Of a DNA stretch of 64,000 bases, positions 52,001 through 59,624 are shown one piece after another (position 1 is the stretch's first letter; every line of letters starts with the position of its first letter). The translations under genes were made by a program, and so were the position numbers. Source of the stretch: DATCIH01 sp036507955 (GTDB taxonomy: Bacteria; Bacillota; Clostridia; Clostridiales; Clostridiaceae); the NCBI GenBank assembly GCA_036507955.1, contig DATCIH010000087.1, forward strand, positions 7,476 through 71,475, given 5' to 3'. The notes beneath the pieces are model-generated. The model saw nothing but the letters and a program-made list of their open reading frames with translations. It ran no database searches and was not told the DNA's origin.

Positions 52001-54670
52001 AATCTTGCCATTTTCCATTTCTCCAGATAAGCTTATACCTCTTACTGGAGATATAACAGCTTCAGATACATCAAAAAGTATAGGGCAGACAACTGCAAGT
52101 ATAGCTATTAACAGCCATTTTTCCGGAGTTCCCTTAAGCACGGTGAAGGATAAGAAAGCTAATATAATAATAGAAGGTGCCAGTATACTTCTCCTTAAAT
52201 TATCTAATATCTTCCATTTGGATAGTAAATTTAAACTTGAGCGTTTAAATAGCCATGGCAATAGTTGCCAATCTCCTCTAACCCACCTATGTAATCTCAT
52301 AGAACTAGAATTATAATATGCTGGATATCCATCAATCAATTCTATATCTGTAACTAAAGCACACCTAGTATAGCATCCTTCTAAAAGATCATGACTAAGT
52401 ACAGAATTCTCTGGAATTTCATCTTTTAGCATACTATTAAACACGTCAATATTATATATGCCTTTACCAGTGAATATACCTTCCCCAAATAGATCCTGAT
52501 ATACATCTGAAATAGCATTTGAATACATATCTATCCCTGTCTCACCAGAAAATATTTTAGAAAAAATCGTTTTATTTGCACTTATGGTACCAACTATAAC
52601 CCTTGGCTGCATAATACCATAACCTCTTAAAACCTTTTTATTAACTAAATCCATATGAGGTTTATTTAAAACATGCTCCATAGCACCTATAAGATGCTTA
52701 GCACTATCTCTAGGTATTTTTGTATCTGCATCTAAGGTTATAACATATCTTGCCTTCATAAGAGGCTCTATGCTTCCACTAAATACATTATAGCTGGTAT
52801 TCAAACCTCCACGAAGTAATGCATTAAATTCCATAAGTTTGCCTCTTTTTCTCTCGAAGCCCATCCAAATGCCTTGTTTTTCGTTGAATTGCCTATACCT
52901 ATTAAGAAAATAAAAAATATCTACTCCATTAGTACAATATTTACAATTTAAGGCTTTTATCTCCTTAATTGCAAAATCGTTTATGCTGTCATCTTCCTCT
53001 ACCTTTTCCTCACTGCTATCCTTTAAATCTCCTAGTAAAGTAAAATATATATTGGGTTCTGAATTGCCTAAGTAATAAACCTCCATATCAGATATAAGAT
53101 CATGTACTCTTTTTTCGCTATTTAAAAGAGTAGGAATTACAACTATTGTACTTGCCTCCTCTGGAATACCGTCTTTAAATTCAAGCTTTGGGACAAATCT
53201 AGGCTTAATTAAATGATTTATGCTCCAATTAAAGGTGGATACAACAATTTCACTGATTGGAATTATCAAAGCAATGAATGTTATTAATAAATCTATTATG
53301 CTTATATCCTTAGTAGTTTTATAATATATGGATAAAATCGAAATAATAATAAGTAAGGTTGCACCTATAGTTAATGAAATATAGGACTTTACTCCTATAC
53401 TTTGAAGCTTCCTAAGTAAATAAATCCTCCTATGCTTTCTTTCAGCTATTGTATGTTCTAGAATAGTTATTCCTTCATCTATTAAATAATAACCAACATG
53501 TTTTTTGTAATCATTAGTTTTATTTGTATCTAAATTATTTTCCGATTCCAGAAAAGCACACTGGATACTTTTTTTTGCTGCATAGCTTTCAGAGACGTTA
53601 TATGTTTTTGCTATGCTTTCAATACTGTGCCTATACTGATCCTTAGTTTCAAAGTCCATTTTGATGTAAATGCCCGAGGGGTCAGATCCTAAGACCTGCT
53701 CCACATAGCTAAGCTTTTCAAAGGTTTCTCTCCAGTTTAATGCTTCCACTTCTCGGATGGAATTTACACTGTTGCCCATTGATAACTGGAATATTGCTTG
53801 CTTTTGATGTTCTAGAGCCACAGCTTTTTCAATACTGGTTCCAGCCTCTTCCATTTTTACATCGATAAATTTATAAATTTCATTATCGTCTACACCATTT
53901 TCTCTAAGGTGCTTCAATAGTCTTTCTACAAAGGTTGCTGTGACATCCAAATTAGTTTCTTCCAGTTTTTTTAATTCTATACTTAAAGAATTCTTTTCTG
54001 TGGCTGAAATCAATTTATCTCCTAATTCTTCTGCCTGCTTCTTTTCCTCTTCAGCATCTATTATTTCCCCTGTAAGTTTACTGACATTTTGAATTAAGGA
54101 TATTCTAAGCATAATAGGCAATGCCCATAGTTCTCCACTATTTAATATAGTATTTTCCTGATATGCATTTACAAAGTTAATTATAGAGCTTTCATTTATT
54201 CTTCCATCAGTATGGGCTACTAGTTCAGAAGCTATGTAATAAATCCTTGGAAATCCCTTAAGTAAACCCCTGTGAATTACTGGAAGATTTTTATAATATT
54301 CCATGGGCATATTATGTCTTATATCTTTATATTCTTTTTCTATTAAGTATAGATTATCTATAAGCCATTCTGATGCAGGAACAACTTCTTTCTTTGATCT
54401 TATTTCCTCATCAATATAGTTATATCCCTTCAATATATTCTTGTAGCTCAAATCTAAGCTCTTCATTATTGTTCTTCTAGAATTAGTTTTTACTTCTTTC
54501 TTATAGTAGTTTGATATTAAAGATGCATGCTCTTCTAGGCTTTCTTTACCTAAATTTGTACGTGGCACATCCTCTAGAGGATAAGTTTCCTCAAAATGTT
54601 TACTTTTTAACATTAAATAGTAAATTATAAGTATTATAAGTAAAATTATTTCTATGAAAATGTAGATCAT
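46007..54670 (-). CDS. cyclic beta-1,2-glucan synthase-type protein (NdvB/Cgs family)
   Basis: At 2,887 residues this has the size and domain order of cyclic beta-1,2-glucan synthases. Membrane segments lie at the N-terminus, near 430-480 and around 820-970. A GT84 glycosyltransferase domain has YVITLDADTKIPRD near 648 and the RLHRWVRGDWQ motif near 796. A glucoamylase-like domain (GH189 cyclisation type) spans about 1050-1500. Next come GH94-type modules, ending with GSGDWNDGMNTVG near 2575, a phosphorylase-type acid region. The enzyme would make beta-1,2-glucan from UDP-glucose, cyclise it and trim it. The ATG at 54670 is 8 nt after GGCGG. The family is best known from Gram-negatives; thermophilic anaerobe homologues are known. 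Stand-alone gene. Confidence 0.85.
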   Translation of the reverse strand: MIYIFIEIILLIILIIYYLMLKSKHFEETYPLEDVPRTNLGKESLEEHASLISNYYKKEVKTNSRRTIMKSLDLSYKNILKGYNYIDEEIRSKKEVVPASEWLIDNLYLIEKEYKDIRHNMPMEYYKNLPVIHRGLLKGFPRIYYIASELVAHTDGRINESSIINFVNAYQENTILNSGELWALPIMLRISLIQNVSKLTGEIIDAEEEKKQAEELGDKLISATEKNSLSIELKKLEETNLDVTATFVERLLKHLRENGVDDNEIYKFIDVKMEEAGTSIEKAVALEHQKQAIFQLSMGNSVNSIREVEALNWRETFEKLSYVEQVLGSDPSGIYIKMDFETKDQYRHSIESIAKTYNVSESYAAKKSIQCAFLESENNLDTNKTNDYKKHVGYYLIDEGITILEHTIAERKHRRIYLLRKLQSIGVKSYISLTIGATLLIIISILSIYYKTTKDISIIDLLITFIALIIPISEIVVSTFNWSINHLIKPRFVPKLEFKDGIPEEASTIVVIPTLLNSEKRVHDLISDMEVYYLGNSEPNIYFTLLGDLKDSSEEKVEEDDSINDFAIKEIKALNCKYCTNGVDIFYFLNRYRQFNEKQGIWMGFERKRGKLMEFNALLRGGLNTSYNVFSGSIEPLMKARYVITLDADTKIPRDSAKHLIGAMEHVLNKPHMDLVNKKVLRGYGIMQPRVIVGTISANKTIFSKIFSGETGIDMYSNAISDVYQDLFGEGIFTGKGIYNIDVFNSMLKDEIPENSVLSHDLLEGCYTRCALVTDIELIDGYPAYYNSSSMRLHRWVRGDWQLLPWLFKRSSLNLLSKWKILDNLRRSILAPSIIILAFLSFTVLKGTPEKWLLIAILAVVCPILFDVSEAVISPVRGISLSGEMENGKIVIEQFFLIFAFLTYQAYLMLDAIIRTLYRLLFSKRNMLEWQTAADVELKSRKDIIGYIKNMWPGSLISIFILYLAVNKSLGLGLFMLPSSIIWTLSPLVAFYISKERKITSFVPKEEQDIFLRRISRKTWTYFEDFVNSEKSWLCPDNFQEDPPIGIAFRTSPTNLGMGLTSNIVAYDMGYISFIEFIERTDSIITNMESLKRYKGHFYNWYDIKTKEPLRPLYVSTVDSGNLAGYIWLLTESIKEYLKENYLSKRQMKGMYDLVLIAEEELRQKSNHKDVYTQSLIELKKDKIDLLTWKSILIGLWSRIREMKKDNTTNETYWNKKLERKVSNSLGELQRLFPQLELAFESEAFEDSIFKKLDLPIYTNKIVSMPKDMEDLLTKLEAIQRDDDKRLVKDIISQLKESQREAENLISRSYALIKRLEDMAQTMDFSIVYDKKRQLFSIGYDLEKEDLINSYYDLLASEARQASFVAIAKGDVEQKHWFKLGRAMTMMDKNKGLVSWSGTMFEYFMPLLIMRDYPDTLLNETYRAVVEKQKKYCLDRRIPWGISESAFYSFDINNNYQYKAFGVPGIGLKRGLLNELVISPYSTIIALPFCFSDGITNLKRLTNEGLEGRYGFYEAIDYTRERSLKGKKKSIIKSYMIHHQGMSLMALDNVLNNNILQNRFHNIPMVKATELLLQEKVPKRIIYDREQQFEAISNGVEKQNNIVRKFNGSFSKLPETQILSNGSYSLMVTDSGSGYGKVDDISLYRWKEDITLNCSGMFFYIKNINSNEYWSATYQPCRNRGDEYEVNFSADKAEFKRRDGNLFTHTEITVSNEDNVEVRRLSITNHSIHPRTVEVTSYCEITLATYTADIVHPAFSNLFIATRYFDKNGCVAAYRRQRGKDEKERWIFQTTAVLGETIGTGQYETNRMNFIGRNRSLEDPAAMENDTVLTNSTGNVIDPIISIRKRVRIKPGQTVVLAYSTGMASSEEQVLELSSKYKEFQNINRAFELAWTQNEVLMKYLGIKSAQANLYQSLSSRVLFINPQFQERCGFIKNISTGQRGLWPYGVSGDLPIVLLMVRDEAGIDLLKQLLSIHQYWNLKGITVDLVVLNLQEEYYYESLNNTLEDIISSGYGRERQNKKGGIFLFSKHRVKEDFIILLQAIASIVVDSKNGHLLGQIKKYKNEKVIDSIKAVEKEPLAYSIKKDFDNVVMEELTFYNSFGGFDLNKNEYVILLKDGKTTPLPWINVIANEKFGFNVSEAGSAYTWNKNSRENKLTVWSNDPVMDTPSEMLYLKDKNTNRIWSITPSPLRDAGSYLIEHGYGYSNFTHEAFGIKGKITMFVPLKESVKIIIVRLENYSKEVRELNLAYFGEMVLGVSPEFTASHITTCISLEKKLIYAENQYNEHFSKQKVYLKIGGSNPSFTGNRMEFIGREGSIKTPIALSRDKLSNACGSGFDPCLAVEVEAKLLPGEKKCFIILLGAEDELSELDRVVSKYESLETCEQELEEIKHYWSKLLNGIQVKTPDKSMDIMLNGYLLYQTLSCRILSRSAFYQSGGAYGFRDQLQDVLALSYVKPEITRKQILLAASRQYVEGDVQHWWHPIINSGIKTRFSDDLLWLPYVTSEYIAATGDYGILQERVGYIFDEPLKEGEDERYSIVDKMKGEGSIYEHCIKAIERALKFGSHNIPLMGSGDWNDGMNTVGNKGKGESVWLGWFLYKVLKQFIPLCEYEKDYANVPLYTNYCDFIKTNLEENAWDGGWYRRAYFDDGTPLGSSENEECQIDSISQSWAVISGAASAHRRTEAMKALENQLVKRGNGMILLLYPPFDKSDLEPGYIKGYIPGVRENGGQYTHAAIWTIMAEALLGEGDKAWFMYNMINPINHTKSYLDCERYKVEPYVMAADIYGKEPNIGRGGWSWYTGAAGWMYRVGIENLLGFKLQEGKGFTVKPCIPGEWKGYEMIYNKDNSKYNIKIERGKESKITLNGFVLKEDMIPFQGEGIHNVTVTIL

Positions 54671-54855
54671 AAAATACACCGCCTTTAAAGCATATAGCTG
54701 TCACTTTTATATTATCTCCAAAAATGTGTAAAATATGATTAGGGATATAAATAATCATAAAATCTGGTTTAATCAATTAAAGTCACAAATAATGACAAGT
54801 TTCGAAATGTCATGTATACTATAATTCGAATTATTAACAGGCAGGTATAGTGAAA

Positions 54856-55663
54856 ATGAAATTTTCACTATACCGACTTATTTTTAAAAATCCTTTGAGT
54901 GTTAGACTCTGGAATGAAAAGTTCTTTGTAATTTCCTTTTTATTGGCAGTTGTGACTTCTTTCATGTCTGCCCCAAAGCTTGATTACATAGATTCTAAAG
55001 TGATTTTGTGCTTATTTGATTTAATGGTGATAGGTTGTGCCTTTGAAGATCTTAAAATAATGGATAGAGCAACAGTTCAAATTTTAAACAAATGCTCCAA
55101 TCTAAGACTCGTTAGTCTTGTAATGTTATCACTTACCTTTTTCAGTTCTATGCTTTTAACTAATGATGTAGCTTTATTAACCTTTGCTTCCCTTTGTTAT
55201 TCTTGGAGCTCTATTACTTTTAGCTTTAAACCTAAAAATAATAAAAAAGAATTTGAATGTAGTGCTAGATCCCGTACCAATAAAGAGTAAAAAACAAGCT
55301 ATATTATTCGGAATTTTATTCATTGTTATAATACTTTCTATATTTAACCTTTTAAATTATTTTCTTGTCTTTATTTTAACCTTGACAATGGTGCTACTAT
55401 TAAATAAAAGTCTCCTCCGAAAAGTTGATTTCTTTCTACTTGTCACCTTTATGTGCTTTTTTATTTTTATTGGAAATCTTACACACATTGAATTTGTGAA
55501 TAAACTTCTTGTCTTACTTTTAAATAGTAGCAATAAGACTTTTTTCACATCTGTTATTTTAAGTCAATTTATAAGTAATGTTCCTACTGCCATTTTAATA
55601 GCCCATTTCACTAGCAATTGGAAAGAAGTTCTACTGGGAGTTAATATTGGAGGTCTTGGATAG
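54856..55663 (+). pseudogene. SLC13/ArsB-like anion permease, frameshifted and truncated
   Basis: Two overlapping frames together give one permease. The first reads up to SSMLLTNDVALLTF; the second continues LPFVILGALLLLALNL one base later, and the family expects TNDVALLTFVPF. Removing one C near 55187 restores the frame. The second frame stops after EVLLGVNIGGLG, where relatives continue with about 30-50 more residues (TLIASLASLI), so a stop (55661-55663) also cuts the C-terminus. The hydrophobic helices are otherwise well kept, which suggests recent decay. A sequencing error could explain the frameshift but hardly the early stop as well. Confidence 0.75.
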
Positions 55664-55676
55664 CTTTAACAATAAT

Positions 55677-55713
55677 AAAATCACCTTCCCTATATTAAAG
55701 GAAGGTGATTTTT
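55677..55713. terminator. bidirectional terminator between the permease and lysC
   Basis: AAAATCACCTTCC (55677-55689), 10-nt loop, GGAAGGTGATTTT (55700-55712): a 13-bp perfect stem with A and T runs built in, serving both convergent genes. Confidence 0.85.
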
Positions 55714-55732
55714 AAATTTAAAGTAGAATTTT

Positions 55733-56932
55733 CTATAAATTAAATCTTTCAGCAACAAGATTAATAGCCTTTAGCTTATCTATTTGTCTTATAGCACAAG
55801 TAATTCTTATTTCTGAGGTTGTAATCATTTTTACTTGTATATTATTATCACCGAAAATTGAAAACATGGTAGCTGCTACACCCGAGGTATTTTTCATTCC
55901 TATGCCAACTACAGAAAACTTTGTTATGTCCTCATCTGTATTAATATTACATTCATCTATATGTTCCTTTATTATTTCCTTAGCTTCATATAAATCATCT
56001 TTTGGAATTGTAAAGGATATATTTACCTTGCCTTTTACTGGGCTTGTCTGGCTTATCATATCAATCACTATCTTACTATTTCCTAAGCTTTCGAAAAGCT
56101 TTGATAGTAAATTAATATCATTTATAATATCCACTAGAGTTATTGCTATATCATCATCACTGGTAGCAAGTCCCGTTACTGGCTTACTTTCCATATTCAT
56201 ATAATTTACCTCCTTAACTACAGTACCTTTAATATCTGAATTGCTAAGACCTACATAGATAGGAATTTTATACTTTTGACCAAGCTCAATAGATCTTGAA
56301 TGCATAACCTGAGCTCCTAAACTTGCTAGCTCTAACATTTCTTCATAGTCAATTTCCATAAGCTTTTTAGCCTTCTTATATTTTCTTGGATCCACACTAT
56401 ATATGCCATCTACATCAGTATAAATCTCACAAACTCCTCCAAGCTTAATTGCAATTGCAACTGCAGTAGTATCAGAACCTCCTCTTCCTAGTGTGGTTAT
56501 GCTTCCATCTTCATCTATTCCTTGAAAGCCTGCAACAATAACAATTTTACCCGCCTTTAAGCTTTCTTTTATATTATCACCTTCAATATCTTCAATTAAA
56601 GATTTGCCATGTTGCCCCGTGGTTTTAAGCCCTATCTGATAAGCCGTATAGCTTATAGCATCAAAACCTGCCTCCTTTATTGCCATAGCCAATAGGGAGC
56701 TAGATATCATCTCACCTGTTGATAAAAGTGCATCAAGTTCTCTTTTATCCGGATTATCGGTTATAGCCTTTGCTAAAGCTATGAGTTCATCCGTAGTTCC
56801 ACCCATAGCTGAAACTACCACTACCACATCTTCCCCAGACTTTCTTCTTCTAATTACAGTCTCTGCAACTTTTTTTATTTTCTCAATTGTACCAACTGAG
56901 CTTCCTCCATATTTTTGAACAACAACATCCAT
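55733..56932 (-). CDS. lysC: aspartate kinase
   Basis: The 399-residue enzyme phosphorylates aspartate, the first step to lysine, threonine and methionine. The N-terminal kinase has VVQKYGGSSVGTIEKI, LLSTGEMISSSLLAMA and GRGGSDTTAVAIA. Two C-terminal ACT domains (GLATSDDDIAITLVDI and FSVVGIGMKNTSGVAATMF) carry feedback control. The ATG at 56932 lies 9 nt after AAAGG; the earlier TTG is rejected. Expression is governed by the lysine riboswitch and terminator directly upstream, so this is the lysine-responsive isozyme. Confidence 0.95.
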   Translation of the reverse strand: MDVVVQKYGGSSVGTIEKIKKVAETVIRRRKSGEDVVVVVSAMGGTTDELIALAKAITDNPDKRELDALLSTGEMISSSLLAMAIKEAGFDAISYTAYQIGLKTTGQHGKSLIEDIEGDNIKESLKAGKIVIVAGFQGIDEDGSITTLGRGGSDTTAVAIAIKLGGVCEIYTDVDGIYSVDPRKYKKAKKLMEIDYEEMLELASLGAQVMHSRSIELGQKYKIPIYVGLSNSDIKGTVVKEVNYMNMESKPVTGLATSDDDIAITLVDIINDINLLSKLFESLGNSKIVIDMISQTSPVKGKVNISFTIPKDDLYEAKEIIKEHIDECNINTDEDITKFSVVGIGMKNTSGVAATMFSIFGDNNIQVKMITTSEIRITCAIRQIDKLKAINLVAERFNL

Positions 56933-56959
56933 GAAAATCAACCTTTCTTATTTATTAGC

Positions 56960-57000
56960 AAAAAAATAATATGTAGCAAAGGAACACCTTGCTACATATT
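56960..57000 (-). terminator. riboswitch-controlled terminator of lysC
   Basis: Read leftward: AATATGTAGCAAGG, a short loop, then TTTGCTACATATT and a run of seven T. It lies between the lysine aptamer and lysC, the standard place for the expression platform of an OFF switch. Confidence 0.85.
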
Positions 57001-57039
57001 AATAAACTTTATCAATGATAAAATAAAATGCAACTTTGT

Positions 57040-57213
57040 GTACCCTTGTAGCTCTCCACCATTGTTTTAGTGACAACATTCCACATGTTTTATGAAATGC
57101 CAGCGGTTATATATGCCTTTATAACTGCTTCGGCCATACTTCCTTTCATCATAGTTCAAAGTGTGCCCACTCCCTATGCCTAATATTAAGTACAGCGCCT
57201 CTACCAAGGTTAC
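57040..57213 (-). promoter_or_regulatory. lysine riboswitch (L-box)
   Basis: Read leftward, the closing helix pairs the start (AACCTTGGTAG) with the end (CTACAAGGGTAC). Conserved L-box blocks follow in order: AGAGGCGC, GGAAGTATGGCCGAAG with the invariant GCCGAAG, and GGTGGAGAGC near the end. The size (about 175 nt), order and position before lysC fit. When lysine binds, the downstream terminator should form. Recognition is by eye. Confidence 0.88.
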
Positions 57214-57233
57214 TCACATATTAAATTACGAAT

Positions 57234-57262
57234 AGTTTAACATAAAATTTATATTTATACAA
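57234..57262 (-). promoter_or_regulatory. promoter of the lysC riboswitch transcript
   Basis: Read leftward: -35 TTGTAT (57257-57262), 17-nt spacer ending TGT, -10 TAAACT (57234-57239). The start site would be near 57227, about 14 nt before the aptamer. Confidence 0.5.
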
Positions 57263-57271
57263 TAACATTTA

Positions 57272-59389
57272 TTATTTTACATTTGAATATACTGGTTTAT
57301 TGGTTGTATGTGAAACTCTATCCGATCTCTCAGCGCTTTTGCCTGCTCCAAATCTTTCATCTAAGCTTAGATATCCTGTTATTCTGGATATACCTTGAAT
57401 ATTATAGCTTCCACATTTATTGCATTTCTTTTCTCCACCTTGGAGATATGTGCCACATTCCTTGCAGTATCTAATATGAAAATTGATGCCTATGTAGCTT
57501 ATATTAGAATTTACATAAGCATAATTAAGTATATCCATAATCACATTTCCATCTGGTCTGTCGTCAAGTTCAACATAGCTTATATGGCCCGCATTGCATA
57601 GCTTATGATATGGGGCTTCAATATGGATTTTATCTTTTATTGATATTGGAAAATTTACAGGTACATGGAAGCTATTTGTATAATATTCCTTATCTGTTAC
57701 TCCCTTTATTTCCCCAAATATTTTTTTATCCTGTAATATAAATTTACCACTTAATCCTTCTGCTGGTGTAGCATAGGTACTCCAATTTAATCTATTTTCA
57801 TAGGTAAGCTTGTCCGTATAATTCCTAATGCAAGTAATTATTTTTTCGCCAAGCTGTCTTGAAGCTAGATCTTCTCCATGATGTTTCCCTTGCAGCGCAA
57901 CTAAAGCTTCTGCTAAACCAATAAAACCTATAGCCCATGTTCCCTGCTTTAATATAGGCTCAATGCTATCCTCCGGGAGTAAATCTTCTGAGCCCTTCAT
58001 AAGACCTTGTCCAGCAACAAAGGGCAAGTCTTTAATTCTAAGCTTTTTTAGTACATCATATCTATCCATTAATGCTTCTCTAGCTAATTCTAGCCTATTG
58101 TCTAATAAATTAAAAAACCTATCAATATCGCCTTTTGCAAGTATTCCTATCCTTGGAAGATTGATAGTTACAGGAGCGATATTTCCTCTACCCTTTGTAC
58201 CAGCTTCACCATTAATATTTGAACACACGTAGGTTCTGCACCCCATTGTAGCTGGTATTATTCCTTGGTCATAGAAAACTTTATTAAAGTCTGCATCAAT
58301 ATTCATAAAGGTTGGGTTCATTCTTTTACTTGCTGTCTCACATGCTAACTTATATAAATAATGATAAGGATCTGTACTTTCCCTATTTACACCCTTTTTA
58401 ACTCTGAATATTATATTAGGGAATATGGGTTGTTCCCCCCTACCTAAGCCCTTTTCATATTCTTTTAAGAATATCTCACAGATCATTGCTGCATCCTCTG
58501 ACCTAGGAAGACCAATGTTAATTGAACTAAAAGGAACCTGAGAACCCGCACGACTATGCATGGTATTTAAGTTATATACGATACCTTGCATAGACTGTTC
58601 AACAATACGCACTAGCCTCTTTTCTGCAAGACCCTCTATTTTGGTTTCTTCAATTCCAAGCTCTAAAAGTTCATTTCTTATGCTCTCCCGGGTAGGCTCG
58701 ACAAAAGAAGCCATATCATTATCAAAATCAGGGTGAGCTTGACCACCAAACATGTCATTTTGTGTAGATTGTAAAAGTATACAAGATAATTCACAGGCAG
58801 ATTCTATTCGTTTAGCTCCTCTGATAAAGCCATAGCCTGTATTAAAGCCTCTTGTGAGAACCTCTTTAGTTGGGATATGAAGACAGTTTACTGTTAAATT
58901 GTAACTATCCAGATCATGGAAATAAACATCTCCATTTTCATGGGCTTTCGCTAAATGCTTTGGCATCCTAGATAAATTATGCCATTTGTTAGATTCGCTG
59001 GCAATCCGGAGTAGCTTCGAACTAAAGTTATTTCCTACGTTTGCATTATCTCTATCCGTTTCAACTCCTATCTTTTCAATAGCCTTCATCAATTCGGATT
59101 TTATTTCTCTAATCTTTGTTCTTTCTTTTCTATAGTTTGAATAAGTTAAGCCTATATCCTTATAGCCTTCCTTTATAAGCGTCTCTTGAACTATGTTTTG
59201 TATAGCCTCAACAGTTATTTCCTCATTATCCAAAGACTCTAAAGTCTTAATTGTATTTTGAGTCAACTGTATTATTTCACTTTCTTTCAAATAAAGTCCT
59301 GTTTCTTCCGTCGCTCCCTTAATAGCATTTGTAATTTTTATGGAACTGAATTTTACTCTTCTTCCATCTCTTTTCACAACATATAGCAT
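57272..59389 (-). CDS. nrdD: anaerobic ribonucleoside-triphosphate reductase (class III)
   Basis: The 705-residue enzyme reduces ribonucleotides to deoxyribonucleotides with a glycyl radical. An ATP-cone domain comes first (YVVKRDGRRVKFSSIKITNA). The catalytic barrel includes DLDSYNLTVNCLH and NLNTMHSRAGSQVPFSSIN. The C-terminus has a zinc site (CKECGTYL and CNKCGSY) and the glycyl-radical loop RITGYLS. The ATG at 59389 follows GGAGG; the TTG five codons earlier overlaps that site. Its activase gene nrdG is 3.5 kb away rather than adjacent. An NrdR box overlaps the promoter start. Confidence 0.96.
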   Translation of the reverse strand: MLYVVKRDGRRVKFSSIKITNAIKGATEETGLYLKESEIIQLTQNTIKTLESLDNEEITVEAIQNIVQETLIKEGYKDIGLTYSNYRKERTKIREIKSELMKAIEKIGVETDRDNANVGNNFSSKLLRIASESNKWHNLSRMPKHLAKAHENGDVYFHDLDSYNLTVNCLHIPTKEVLTRGFNTGYGFIRGAKRIESACELSCILLQSTQNDMFGGQAHPDFDNDMASFVEPTRESIRNELLELGIEETKIEGLAEKRLVRIVEQSMQGIVYNLNTMHSRAGSQVPFSSINIGLPRSEDAAMICEIFLKEYEKGLGRGEQPIFPNIIFRVKKGVNRESTDPYHYLYKLACETASKRMNPTFMNIDADFNKVFYDQGIIPATMGCRTYVCSNINGEAGTKGRGNIAPVTINLPRIGILAKGDIDRFFNLLDNRLELAREALMDRYDVLKKLRIKDLPFVAGQGLMKGSEDLLPEDSIEPILKQGTWAIGFIGLAEALVALQGKHHGEDLASRQLGEKIITCIRNYTDKLTYENRLNWSTYATPAEGLSGKFILQDKKIFGEIKGVTDKEYYTNSFHVPVNFPISIKDKIHIEAPYHKLCNAGHISYVELDDRPDGNVIMDILNYAYVNSNISYIGINFHIRYCKECGTYLQGGEKKCNKCGSYNIQGISRITGYLSLDERFGAGKSAERSDRVSHTTNKPVYSNVK

Positions 59390-59405
59390 TAACCCTTCCT
59401 CCAAA

Positions 59406-59421
59406 CCACAATATATAGTAA
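59406..59421. promoter_or_regulatory. NrdR box upstream of nrdD
   Basis: Read leftward, TTACTATATATTGTGG matches the NrdR consensus ACACTATATATTGTGT at 13 of 16 positions. It lies 8 nt after the -10 box, over the likely transcription start, where NrdR would repress. NrdR sites usually come in pairs about 31 bp apart; the second copy is not convincing here. Confidence 0.6.
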
Positions 59422-59429
59422 CATTGATT

Positions 59430-59458
59430 ATTATACTATATCAAAGCAAAATTGGCAA
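59430..59458 (-). promoter_or_regulatory. nrdD promoter
   Basis: Read leftward: -35 TTGCCA (59453-59458), 17-nt spacer, -10 TATAAT (59430-59435). The start would fall in the NrdR box. The rest of the 235-bp gap holds the rightward promoter of the next gene (extended -10 TGCTAAAAT at 59581-59589). Confidence 0.6.
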
Positions 59459-59624
59459 TTTGATTTTAAATTATTCAAAACACTTAATACTACTTTAGAT
59501 ACTGTTTTCTTTCATTTTTCATCATTATCTGATACATTGTAACATTATTTTTAATTGCATTGTAAATATATAATATTTTGTGCTAAAATAAAATATCAAA
59601 GGAAGAGTTAAGTGGAGGTATAAT

